From NCBI RefSeq assembly GCF_900106745.1, contig NZ_FNNV01000005.1:248001-312000 (forward strand): DNA of 64,000 bases, given 5' to 3'. Shown here piece by piece: positions 26,742-34,401 of this stretch. The position numbers and the translations under genes are program-made. Within the stretch, counting starts at the first letter, position 1. Each line of letters starts with the position of its first letter. The notes below the pieces were generated by a model. The model was not told the origin of the DNA, searched no databases, and saw only the letters and a program-made list of their open reading frames with translations. This stretch comes from Paenibacillus sp. CF384. Lineage in GTDB: Bacteria; Bacillota; Bacilli; Paenibacillales; Paenibacillaceae.

Positions 26742-29096
26742 CTACCCTTTCCCCCGCCCGGCAATATACTCCCGCGGCGTCATGCCATACTTCGCTTTGA
26801 ACAATTTATAGAAGTAGCTTTCATTCTCGATGCCCACTCGGCGCATAATCTCTTGAATGCTCAGCTTCGAGTTCTCCAACCACTCTACCGCTTTCGTCAA
26901 CCGGACTTGATTAATGTACTCCGGTATCGACATGCCAAAATGCTCCTTCGATATCTTGCTCAGCTTATAGGCGGAGAGCCGCATCATGCCCGAAATATCG
27001 GTCGCCGAGAGGGAGGAGTCAAAGTAATTCGAATCGATGAAAGCCTTGATCGTGTCTGCAGCCACCTGATTGCCTTCCTCGGCAGCCGATTTCCGCTCAC
27101 TCGTCATCGTCTGAACCGCTTCAAGCAGCTGCTCCTCGAACTGCTCCGCCGTCTCCTCCTCGTATAGCTCCCGGTTCATCAGCTTCGCATGGATATGAAT
27201 CGGCTCCTTGAGGGTACGGTTCATTTCGTACACCGCTTTCTTCACATGATGCACAACCTGCATGCTGACAAGCATAATATCGCTGTACTCCAGCTTGCGT
27301 ATATAACGGAACAGCTCGCGGAATTTCTCTTCCGTTCGCACGGGATCGCCCTTCTTGAGAATCTCGATGAACTTGCTTGTAAGCTCCATCGCCTGCTCCA
27401 TATCCATACTGCTCGTCTGCCCATCGATCTCTGCTTGAGTAATCATCGCCATATGGCCGCGCACATAACGATAGGAGCTGTTCGTGAAGGTGTGACTGTA
27501 CGCCGCCGCAATCGCTTGATAGTGTTCAATCGGCTCGCTGATGGCAGCGGAGAAGGAGATTTTGTAATGATCCCTAATGTAGTGCTGCGCTTCCGTCAGC
27601 AGCTCCATAACCATCTCTGCCTGCGGCGCAGCATCAATATTGAGAAGAATCGTGAACGAATCATCCTTCATATCCACGGTTTGCTGAGCGAATGATCGGC
27701 TAACCACCTCTGTCGTGATGTTGGCGATGGCGAAGCGCAGAAGCTCTCGCTCAACCAAGCTCTTCGTCATGAACAGCTTATAGTTGTCGATGCGCAGCAC
27801 GCAAAGCAGAAACGGTTTCTCCTGCGACAACGCAGGATGGAGCGAATGGAGCGCCTCCCCGAATGACGTGCCGCTCATACTGAAGCTGTCGACTAGCAAA
27901 CGTCTGAGAAAATACAATTTCATAATGCCGGTATTATTGTTTTTCTCCAGATGATACTCGTACAGCTGCTCTCTTGATTTTCGATACACCTCGGTCAAAT
28001 AGGAGAATTCATCCTTAGCCCCCGGAGCCACGGAGCCGCCGCGTGAGGTCTGTTCCATCAGCCTTCTAACCGGCTTGTAGATCCCTCTTGAAACCGACAA
28101 GGTCAGCAGCAGCGCACCGGCAAAAATCGCCAACGAAATGAGCAGAATCGTATCCAGCAGCTGCTTCAGGTTCGCATATGCCTCTTTGTACGGCTTTGCA
28201 TCAAGCAGCGTCCAGCCGGTCTTCTCCAGACGGATATACGAGATGATATATTTCTCGCCTCCGATGCTCTTATTGAAGAAACCTGACGGCTGCGCAGCTA
28301 AGCCTTCAGCGCTGCTCGCCTGGTCCTCATAAGCCTGCTTAATCGTATTCGCGAATGCTGAAGTTTGTACCGGATTACCCGGATCGGTCTCAATCAGCCC
28401 ATTGCCGCTGTCCAAGATGTAGAGCTCGCTTCGCCCGCCGGCCTCGATTCGGTTAATCGCACGGATGTTATCGACGAGCCAGTCCAGCTTAATGTTCAGA
28501 ATGATGGCGCCATCCATACGATTATCGCGATCCGTCGTCTCATACATCACATAGCTTAATACCGTATTCGCACCAGCTCCGGCTGCGCCTTGATCAGCGG
28601 CTTCCGCGCTGCGCCGCACAATTGCACGGAGCACCGGAATGTTCGTATAGCTGTGCAGCACTTTATCGAGCTCTGCGTCCTTATGATACAAATCACCGTA
28701 TGTCGAGTAATACAATTTCTTATGATTGTTATAGATGTAGATGGATTGAATGAACGGGTTGTTCGCCACAATCGTCGCGTTTAGTTTATTAATGACATTC
28801 AAATGCTCGTACGTTTCCTCATCGTTCAGATACATAAGCGCCTTCACGTCATTGCTGCCATAGGTGGAGAGGGTAATATTGCGAATCATCGTATCGAGAT
28901 AATCGATGTTGTATTTCATCTGCGAGAGTACCTTCTGGCTGTTCTCGTATTCGCTCTTGAACACCTTCTTCTCTACATTCACATACACAAGCGTGGAGAA
29001 CGAAACGACGATTAGCAGAATAATGCTGGTGATCCACAAGAAGATGCGCAGCAAATATTTCTTCTCTTGAAACAGACGAATGAGGCTCATAAGCAA
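26742..29096 (-). CDS. Membrane-bound AraC-family regulator
   Basis: 784 residues. TM1 ~15-35, an extracellular Cache-like sensor region ~36-305, TM2 ~307-330, then a cytoplasmic region and a C-terminal AraC DNA-binding domain (~690-784: LSATDISGMMRLSAYKLSK and the second helix-turn-helix IQEIMRRVGIENESYFYKLF). These one-protein sensors activate adjacent sugar-transport operons in Paenibacillus and relatives. The gene begins 12 bases after the GntR-LacI gene, so both are co-transcribed; the likely target is the ABC operon at 25909-22377. Confidence 0.92.
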   Translation of the reverse strand: MLMSLIRLFQEKKYLLRIFLWITSIILLIVVSFSTLVYVNVEKKVFKSEYENSQKVLSQMKYNIDYLDTMIRNITLSTYGSNDVKALMYLNDEETYEHLNVINKLNATIVANNPFIQSIYIYNNHKKLYYSTYGDLYHKDAELDKVLHSYTNIPVLRAIVRRSAEAADQGAAGAGANTVLSYVMYETTDRDNRMDGAIILNIKLDWLVDNIRAINRIEAGGRSELYILDSGNGLIETDPGNPVQTSAFANTIKQAYEDQASSAEGLAAQPSGFFNKSIGGEKYIISYIRLEKTGWTLLDAKPYKEAYANLKQLLDTILLISLAIFAGALLLTLSVSRGIYKPVRRLMEQTSRGGSVAPGAKDEFSYLTEVYRKSREQLYEYHLEKNNNTGIMKLYFLRRLLVDSFSMSGTSFGEALHSLHPALSQEKPFLLCVLRIDNYKLFMTKSLVERELLRFAIANITTEVVSRSFAQQTVDMKDDSFTILLNIDAAPQAEMVMELLTEAQHYIRDHYKISFSAAISEPIEHYQAIAAAYSHTFTNSSYRYVRGHMAMITQAEIDGQTSSMDMEQAMELTSKFIEILKKGDPVRTEEKFRELFRYIRKLEYSDIMLVSMQVVHHVKKAVYEMNRTLKEPIHIHAKLMNRELYEEETAEQFEEQLLEAVQTMTSERKSAAEEGNQVAADTIKAFIDSNYFDSSLSATDISGMMRLSAYKLSKISKEHFGMSIPEYINQVRLTKAVEWLENSKLSIQEIMRRVGIENESYFYKLFKAKYGMTPREYIAGRGKG

Positions 29097-29108
29097 GTAC
29101 CACCCTTG

Positions 29109-30257
29109 TTATTCAATCTTTGCTTCCCAAACCGAGCTGCCGTAATGAATGTCCGCTTTGCAAATATGTCCGGCAACCGCGATCGGCTGCTTGCCTTCTG
29201 CCGCGTGCACAATCTCAATGGCTGCACTTCGTCCCATATCATAGAAAGGCTGGTTCGCGCCTGTAAGATCCAGTCGGAGTTTCCCGTTCAACCCCTGCGC
29301 ATCATATGTAACCAAGGACATCTCGTCCGGAACGCGCTTGCCAAGCCGCTCTAGTGCAGCGAGCGCAGCCTCGGCAATTTGATCATTCGCTGCAAAAACA
29401 GCCGTATACCGCTTCGTATCCAGTGCATGCGCAAGCCGAGCAACAAAGTCTTCGAACTCGCTCTCGAAATTCTCGAACCGGGTCGGGATACATAAGTCGT
29501 ATTCGGCTTCGTAAGAAACGCCTGCTTCTATAAAAGCCTGTCTCATGCCAAGCAGCCGTTCATAGAACGTGCTGAGATCCGAATTGCGTACGAATGCAAT
29601 TCGCCGATGTCCCTTGGCAAGCAGCAATTTCGTAAGCGAATACGCCCCTGAAGCGTTATCGCTCGTTACAAAAGGAATATCGGTATCCCATACACGTCTA
29701 TCCAGAAAAATAACCGGAATTCCGCAGCCCGCTAACTTCTCGTAGATCTGCCGACTGCGAGGCTCGTCCAGACCGCCGTGAATCGGACTCAGTATAATTC
29801 CCTCCACTTGCCTCGCAATCGCGCTCGCGACGAACGACTCCAGCTTATCTAGACTGCGGTTATCGCTGCTGCTCATCAGCTGATACCCCTTCGGCTGCAG
29901 CACATCCTCGATCCCGCGCAGAGCCGCCCCCCAGAGCGGATTATCGATACCGATAACCGACGCAGCAATGAGTCCGCTCCCCTTCCCATTCTCGCCCCTT
30001 ATTCGGCTGATCGGCAGAGACAAGAGCCCGCCATCTGCCAAATAGGTCCCTCGGCGGTTGTCTCGCGTGAGAAGCCCTTCCCCGCATAATTCCTTAATCG
30101 CCTTCTCTATTGTATTTACGCTGGATTGATAGGACTCCGCCAAATTCCGGCTGGAAGGCAGGCGCGAAGCATCCCTCCACTCTCCTCCATGTATGCGCTT
30201 TCGAATATCTTCCTTAATTCGGTGATACGGGAATGTAGTCAGCCTATTCACCTTCAT
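29109..30257 (-). CDS. GntR-LacI hybrid transcriptional regulator (AraR-like architecture)
   Basis: About 382 residues from ATG 30257. The N-terminal ~70 residues are a GntR winged helix (RLPSSRNLAESYQSSVNTIEKAIKEL...GLLTR); the rest is a LacI-type sugar-binding domain (ASVIGIDNPLWGAAL, GIPVIFLDRR, HRRIAFVRN, FAANDQIAEAAL). The same arrangement as AraR: a repressor released by a sugar. A promoter with an internal palindrome lies directly upstream (30276-30305), pointing to self-repression. Upstream in-frame codons to 30305 would cover that promoter, so I exclude them. Confidence 0.9.
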   Translation of the reverse strand: MKVNRLTTFPYHRIKEDIRKRIHGGEWRDASRLPSSRNLAESYQSSVNTIEKAIKELCGEGLLTRDNRRGTYLADGGLLSLPISRIRGENGKGSGLIAASVIGIDNPLWGAALRGIEDVLQPKGYQLMSSSDNRSLDKLESFVASAIARQVEGIILSPIHGGLDEPRSRQIYEKLAGCGIPVIFLDRRVWDTDIPFVTSDNASGAYSLTKLLLAKGHRRIAFVRNSDLSTFYERLLGMRQAFIEAGVSYEAEYDLCIPTRFENFESEFEDFVARLAHALDTKRYTAVFAANDQIAEAALAALERLGKRVPDEMSLVTYDAQGLNGKLRLDLTGANQPFYDMGRSAAIEIVHAAEGKQPIAVAGHICKADIHYGSSVWEAKIE

Positions 30258-30275
30258 CTCTACTAGATTAGCTTG

Positions 30276-30305
30276 ACTATATGATAGGTGTATCATCTGT
30301 GTCAA
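30276..30305 (-). promoter_or_regulatory. SigA promoter with overlapping palindromic operator
   Basis: On the minus strand: -35 TTGACA (30300-30305), 18-base spacer, -10 TATAGT (30276-30281). The spacer contains the exact palindrome ATGATA-GGTG-TATCAT (30281-30296), well placed for repression by the GntR-LacI protein encoded next. The leader would be very short. Confidence 0.75.
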
Positions 30306-30515
30306 TCCAGAGTCTGAATCCGACGGAACGTATGTATATAGGCCTACTAATATGAATCTTTAGTCCTTAAATAACACAACTCGGACATCAATATCATCAA
30401 TAACTACCAACTCTATCCTTTTAAATAGGTTCCAGAGACTCATTCGCGCCATTGAGATATTATGGAAAATAGAAATAGCACTAAATTCCTACATAATTCG
30501 TCATAACTGAATCGT

Positions 30516-30616
30516 TTATCACAGGCAAACCCTACGAAAGCAGGGGACGCAAAGTCATTGGGTCTAAGTCTATTCTCCTAAATCGAGAAAGATACGACAG
30601 CCAGACTGCCGAAGTT
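30516..30616 (+). ncRNA. c-di-GMP-I (GEMM-I) riboswitch aptamer
   Basis: The conserved string pattern is present in order: TATCACAGGCAAACC (from 30516), a short stem capped by a GAAA tetraloop (30536-30539), GGGGACGCAAAG (30543-30554), GGGTCTAAG (30560-30568, tetraloop-receptor side) and GACAGCCAGACTGCCGAAG (30596-30614). This is the GEMM-I consensus that binds cyclic di-GMP. It lies ahead of a GGDEF-EAL gene, so the gene's own product or substrate should control it. The outer P1 stem is not clear by eye. The rest of the 30306-30515 gap shows nothing I can assign. Confidence 0.88.
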
Positions 30617-30625
30617 AATCTGCTG

Positions 30626-30698
30626 ACCTTGGTTCTCCAAGCTGGAAGATGCGTATCGGTCTGTTGCCGCCATCTTGCTTCGAGGCCCAAGGTTTTTT
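30626..30698 (+). terminator. Riboswitch expression platform: terminator with competing hairpin
   Basis: ACCTTGG (30626-30632) pairs with CCAAGGT (30687-30693), supported by AAGATG/CATCTT inside and followed by six T (30693-30698). The same CTTGG can instead pair locally with CCAAG (30637-30641), giving two exclusive folds. Whether c-di-GMP turns the gene on or off cannot be read by eye. Confidence 0.82.
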
Positions 30699-30725
30699 GT
30701 ATACCTATTTTGACATAGAAAGGAT

Positions 30726-32948
30726 GTGTACGGCTTGGCAGCCCCTTACGAACAGTTCAGTTCTAAGCTTCTGACATATACATTAATATTCCTTATCATA
30801 ACTTCTCTTCCTATATATGTAATTGTATTCTCACTTGAGCTAATTACCTTTCAAGTCTTTATCCGATTCGTCGCTTCCGTTATCCCACTTGGCATTGTGC
30901 TCTACTTCATTTACCGCCAAACCTATCAAACACTCAGAGGGAAAGTCATTATTTCAGCCTATTCGTTCCTGCTTTGCTTCATCGTCATGTGGTTTATCCC
31001 AACATCAAACTCCGGCACCATCGTCTTCCTCTTTGCGCTTCTCTCCCTCATCTATCTGGACCGATTCGTGACGCTGATGGCAGGTGGATATGGCATCCTT
31101 GTACTCATCACCCATCAATTGTTCAACCCCTACCTACTCGCAACGGATCTGCTCTACCGAATTGTACAATTCACCTTGTACACCATGTGCTGTATCACCT
31201 GTATCAGCGTTTGCATCATTGGACGACGAATCATCGCGCGTGCGCAGCACAGCGAGAAGAAAGCGCTGGATAACGAGAATCGGTACCGTCAAATTTTCGA
31301 ACTGTCTCCGGAAGCTAATATTGTACAGATCGACTATAAGATCGTTCATATGAATCGATCAGGGCTAACGATGCTAGGCGCACAGCATTTGGATGAGTTA
31401 ATCGGCGTCAATGTGTTTGACATCGCATTGCCAGAGTATCACGAGATGATGCGAACCAAATCAACCGACCTCATAAAAGGCCGCACAGCCGTTGATCACG
31501 CGGAACTCCGCATTTACAAGCTAAACGGTGAAGTGATCGACGTTGAAACCAATTCCATCTCGATTCTATTTCACAATCAGCCCGCGATCCTATCCAACTT
31601 CCGTAATATTACGGAAACGAAGATGGCTCGTGAAACCATAAACTTCATGGCCTATCACGATCAACTCACTGATCTTCCGAACCGTTATCAATTCATAACG
31701 AAGCTCGATGCAGAGCTCCGGTATGCGGTACACAAACCATGCAGCTTCGCTCTCCTATTCCTTGATATGGATAGGTTCAAGTCCATCAACGACACATTTG
31801 GCCATCCTCAAGGGGACCGTCTGCTCAAGAGCTTCGCGAAACGGCTTCAGGCATCGCTGCAGCCGGCTGCATTTGCAGCCAGACTTGCCGGCGACGAGTT
31901 TGTCATCCTGGTGCCGAATAGCGATGCTGACACGGTGGGGACGCTGGTTGGCCCTCTGCTGGAGCGGCTCTCTGAACCTTTTATTCTCAGAGGTCAAGAA
32001 ATCATCGTTACGACAAGCATCGGAATCGCTATGTATCCCAAAGACGGGCAGGATGCCGATACGCTTCTGATTCACGCAGATGCGGCTATGTATGCGGCTA
32101 AGAGACGGGGAAGAAACAACTACGCCTTCTATAGTAAGGAGATGAACGAGGTTAATTTGCGGAAAATGATGCTGGAGCAGGACTTGCGCAAAGCGCTGCA
32201 GCAGGGGGAGCTGCATTTGCTCTATCAGGGCAAGAAGAATTTGCAAGCTGGCCGTCTGATCGGCTTCGAGGCTCTCCTTCGTTGGACGCATCCCAAGTTC
32301 GGTGCCGTTTCTCCGGCTGAATTTATTCCGCTTGCGGAAGAAACAGGGCTTATTGTTCCGATTGGGGAGTGGGTCATACGGCAGGTATGTAATCAAATCA
32401 ATACTTGGACACAAGCGGGCTTGTCTCCCTTGCCGGTATCCGTGAACTTATCGGTTCGCCAATTCAAACAGGACAACCTGATTGATATGCTGAAGACGAT
32501 CCTGCTCTCCACTGAGGTTGAACCACGTCTCATTGAACTTGAAATTACAGAGAGCGTTGCTTCATCGAATTTCGAAGCCCCGCTTATCGAGAAGCTGCAT
32601 GAAATGAAGGCACTCGGCGTTGCGATTTCGATTGATGACTTCGGAACCGGATACTCGTCTCTTAGCTATCTGCGCCTTTTTCCGGTGGACACCCTTAAGA
32701 TGGACAAATGCTTCATTCGCAATATCGATCACAATCAAGATGATCTGGCCATCGTCACGGCAATCATCGGGATGGCTCATAGTCTCAAGCTTCAAGTCCT
32801 CGCTGAAGGGGTTGAGAACGAGACTCAGCTTGCACGCTTAATGGAACAGCGCTGCGACGCTGCTCAAGGCTATCTCATCGGTTATCCTATATCGGCTGAG
32901 GAAGCGGGGCTGCTGCTAACTCCGGTCCTTGAGCTAAGCAATTCGTAG
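30726..32948 (+). CDS. Membrane PAS-GGDEF-EAL protein (c-di-GMP synthesis/breakdown)
   Basis: About 740 residues. The start is uncertain: GTG 30726 is very close to AAAGGA, while TTG 30735 has better spacing. Residues ~15-165 contain five or six membrane helices; a PAS domain (~180-300) follows, then GGDEF (~305-470) with RLAGDEFVIL (an AGDEF variant, often still active) and EAL (~480-735) with EALLRW, NLS, EITES, DDFGTGYSSL and AEGVE motifs, as in catalytically competent phosphodiesterases. The protein may make and degrade c-di-GMP. The upstream riboswitch makes a feedback loop likely. Confidence 0.93.
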   Translation: MYGLAAPYEQFSSKLLTYTLIFLIITSLPIYVIVFSLELITFQVFIRFVASVIPLGIVLYFIYRQTYQTLRGKVIISAYSFLLCFIVMWFIPTSNSGTIVFLFALLSLIYLDRFVTLMAGGYGILVLITHQLFNPYLLATDLLYRIVQFTLYTMCCITCISVCIIGRRIIARAQHSEKKALDNENRYRQIFELSPEANIVQIDYKIVHMNRSGLTMLGAQHLDELIGVNVFDIALPEYHEMMRTKSTDLIKGRTAVDHAELRIYKLNGEVIDVETNSISILFHNQPAILSNFRNITETKMARETINFMAYHDQLTDLPNRYQFITKLDAELRYAVHKPCSFALLFLDMDRFKSINDTFGHPQGDRLLKSFAKRLQASLQPAAFAARLAGDEFVILVPNSDADTVGTLVGPLLERLSEPFILRGQEIIVTTSIGIAMYPKDGQDADTLLIHADAAMYAAKRRGRNNYAFYSKEMNEVNLRKMMLEQDLRKALQQGELHLLYQGKKNLQAGRLIGFEALLRWTHPKFGAVSPAEFIPLAEETGLIVPIGEWVIRQVCNQINTWTQAGLSPLPVSVNLSVRQFKQDNLIDMLKTILLSTEVEPRLIELEITESVASSNFEAPLIEKLHEMKALGVAISIDDFGTGYSSLSYLRLFPVDTLKMDKCFIRNIDHNQDDLAIVTAIIGMAHSLKLQVLAEGVENETQLARLMEQRCDAAQGYLIGYPISAEEAGLLLTPVLELSNS

Positions 32949-33006
32949 GGGAGTACAAGCCCGTTCCTATGATGGCCCGAACTCCCTCCAAGCTGCTTGA
33001 TCGATA

Positions 33007-33318
33007 CTAGGTTTGCTGTTCGTAGGCGAGCTGATGGCCATCCTCGAAACCTTTGGCAAAGCCAAGATTATAGCCTTGATTATAGGCATTATCGAAAGCC
33101 CGATTATAACCTGGACTGCTTCCCCCCCGCTTCCTTCCGCGCTTCTGCTTGCGCACGGAAGATTTGCCGGTGCCTGACTTCGTGCGTTTACGCTGCGTTG
33201 TCGAGGTCGCCTTCTTCTGGCTGCCTGCCGCTGCCCTGCTTGAAGTCTTGTTCGGTGTGACCCGTGGTGTGATTGGTGACTTGCTGACTGTCTTCCCGCT
33301 TATTCCCGCTGCAATCAC
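33007..33318 (-). CDS. Small basic protein with Gly-Tyr repeat tag
   Basis: 103 residues, unknown family. Residues ~25-70 are Lys/Arg/Ser/Thr-rich (QKKATSTTQRKRTKSG, RKQKRGRKRGG). The last ~33 residues form aromatic-Gly steps: AYNQGYNLGFAKGFEDG, the fullest copy of the motif seen in five glycosyltransferases of the locus. It overlaps the upstream small gene by 4 bases (ATGA). It consists of little more than the tag, so it might be a structural anchor or competitor for the tag's binding partner; that is inference. Confidence 0.72.
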   Translation of the reverse strand: MIAAGISGKTVSKSPITPRVTPNKTSSRAAAGSQKKATSTTQRKRTKSGTGKSSVRKQKRGRKRGGSSPGYNRAFDNAYNQGYNLGFAKGFEDGHQLAYEQQT

Positions 33319-33635
33319 TTTCCGGTTCCTCCTTTACCTTCCCGTATTGGATGCGAACCAACCTGCACGGCAGCATTCAGCCATGGCTTGGCAGAGCGAC
33401 TGTCCCTGCTTCGTCTTTGGCTCTGACTGCTCTCCATGGCGCTTACCATTGCGGTAAGCGTCAGCTGCATCGCCTCGAGCCGCTTCATGTTGCGCTGTAT
33501 GGCTTCTGCCAGACCGGATGCCCGCTCGGCTTCAGCTGCGACGCTGTTCAGAATTCGAGCGACGGCCTGCTGGCTGCGGGAGAGCGACGCTAGCAGCTCG
33601 ATTCGTACCTCCCGCTCCTTCAAGCTCCAATTCAT
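33315..33635 (-). CDS. Small helical protein of unknown function (106 aa)
   Basis: The first ~75 residues have a long-helix pattern (IELLASLSRSQQAVARILNS, then EAIQRNMKRLEAMQLTLTAM); the last 30 are basic and flexible. There are no cysteines and no membrane segment. Its start shares one base with the stop of the gene upstream (TAATG) and its end overlaps the next gene by 4 bases, so the four small genes are one operon. I do not recognise the family. Confidence 0.7.
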   Translation of the reverse strand: MNWSLKEREVRIELLASLSRSQQAVARILNSVAAEAERASGLAEAIQRNMKRLEAMQLTLTAMVSAMESSQSQRRSRDSRSAKPWLNAAVQVGSHPIREGKGGTGK

Positions 33636-33997
33636 TAGTGCCTATCACCCATATCAAACGGTCCGTTCAGCATATTTTCGATGCCGTTCATCGGTCCCGC
33701 CCCCATCCCCATATCATCCACCTGGCGCAGTGCCGCCTTCAGTACATTGGTCATCCCATGATTGAGCTTCGCAAGTCCGTCAATTACTTCGACAAGCTGA
33801 TCATGTACCATCATCGAGGACTTCCATTGATCTTGCTGCTCCGTGAATGAATCCGGCGTAATATGATTGCACAGCCAAGCACGTACTTTCTCCGCTTCCA
33901 CGGCCTTTGCCTCCAGAATCATCGCCACATTCCATTGCAGCTTAGCGGAGGCGTCCAGCATTCGGATATATGCGGTTTCTCGACTCATAACCAGCAC
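33635..33997 (-). CDS. Small helical protein of unknown function (~117-120 aa)
   Basis: Starts at GTG 33997 or ATG 33988 behind GGAGGAAAGGAAG. Predicted all-helical (AYIRMLDASAKLQWNVAMILEAKAVEAEK), with a Met/Gly-rich tail (GMGAGPMNGIENML). Probably a distant relative of the neighbour at 34014, since both have an LEAK-A/R-V segment and similar helix spacing. Function unknown; the position inside the glycosyltransferase block suggests an accessory or scaffold role. Confidence 0.7.
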   Translation of the reverse strand: MLVMSRETAYIRMLDASAKLQWNVAMILEAKAVEAEKVRAWLCNHITPDSFTEQQDQWKSSMMVHDQLVEVIDGLAKLNHGMTNVLKAALRQVDDMGMGAGPMNGIENMLNGPFDMGDRH

Positions 33998-34013
33998 GCT
34001 TCCTTTCCTCCGC

Positions 34014-34301
34014 CTATTCTTCGTCCTCGATGTTCATCTCTTTCATAACAATGGAAATCGTCATGGCAAGCGACTCCTGCAGCTCTGCAATACTGTTTAA
34101 ATACGCCACTACGCTCTTCGTCATCACTTGAGAATTATCCATCAGCTCGCCGACCCCGCCGAAGCTCGGGTGCGTATCCGGCAATGCGTGCACAATTTGT
34201 GCCATCCGGACTGCGACATGACGCTTCGCCTCCAAGACGCGCGCCAGCTGCTCATGGGAATGTGACATATGCTCAATCATTTCCGTTACGATATGCTGCA
34301 A
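34014..34301 (-). CDS. Small helical protein of unknown function (95 aa, TTG start)
   Basis: Starts at TTG 34301 behind AAAGGAGGG at an 8-base spacing. Helical pattern with several His (EMIEHMSHSHEQLARVLEAKRHVAVRM) and an acidic end NIEDEE. From memory, similar ~95-residue proteins beside Bacillales glycosyltransferase clusters carry the label nucleoside-diphosphate sugar epimerase; it is far too short for that fold, so I do not adopt it. First gene of the four-gene set, behind a sigma-K-like promoter. Confidence 0.72.
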   Translation of the reverse strand: MQHIVTEMIEHMSHSHEQLARVLEAKRHVAVRMAQIVHALPDTHPSFGGVGELMDNSQVMTKSVVAYLNSIAELQESLAMTISIVMKEMNIEDEE

Positions 34302-34351
34302 GGCGCAGTCCCTCCTTTACCTATCGCACTATCAGGAATCGGTCTCTTTGT

Positions 34352-34380
34352 TAACATATGCGCCGCCCTCTCCGCTTGGT
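34352..34380 (-). promoter_or_regulatory. Sigma-K-like promoter of the small-gene operon
   Basis: Minus strand: ACC (34378-34380), 17-base spacer, CATATGTTA (34352-34360), fitting the sigma-K pattern AC...CATAnnnTA. It would give mother-cell expression late in sporulation. Motif match only. Confidence 0.5.
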
Positions 34381-34401
34381 ACAGCCAAGACCGCCAAGGT
34401 G

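Noticed and set aside
34014..34301. Nucleoside-diphosphate-sugar epimerase label for the 95-residue protein
   Set aside because: Far too short for a Rossmann-fold epimerase and no GxxGxxG motif; the label seems to be inherited annotation.
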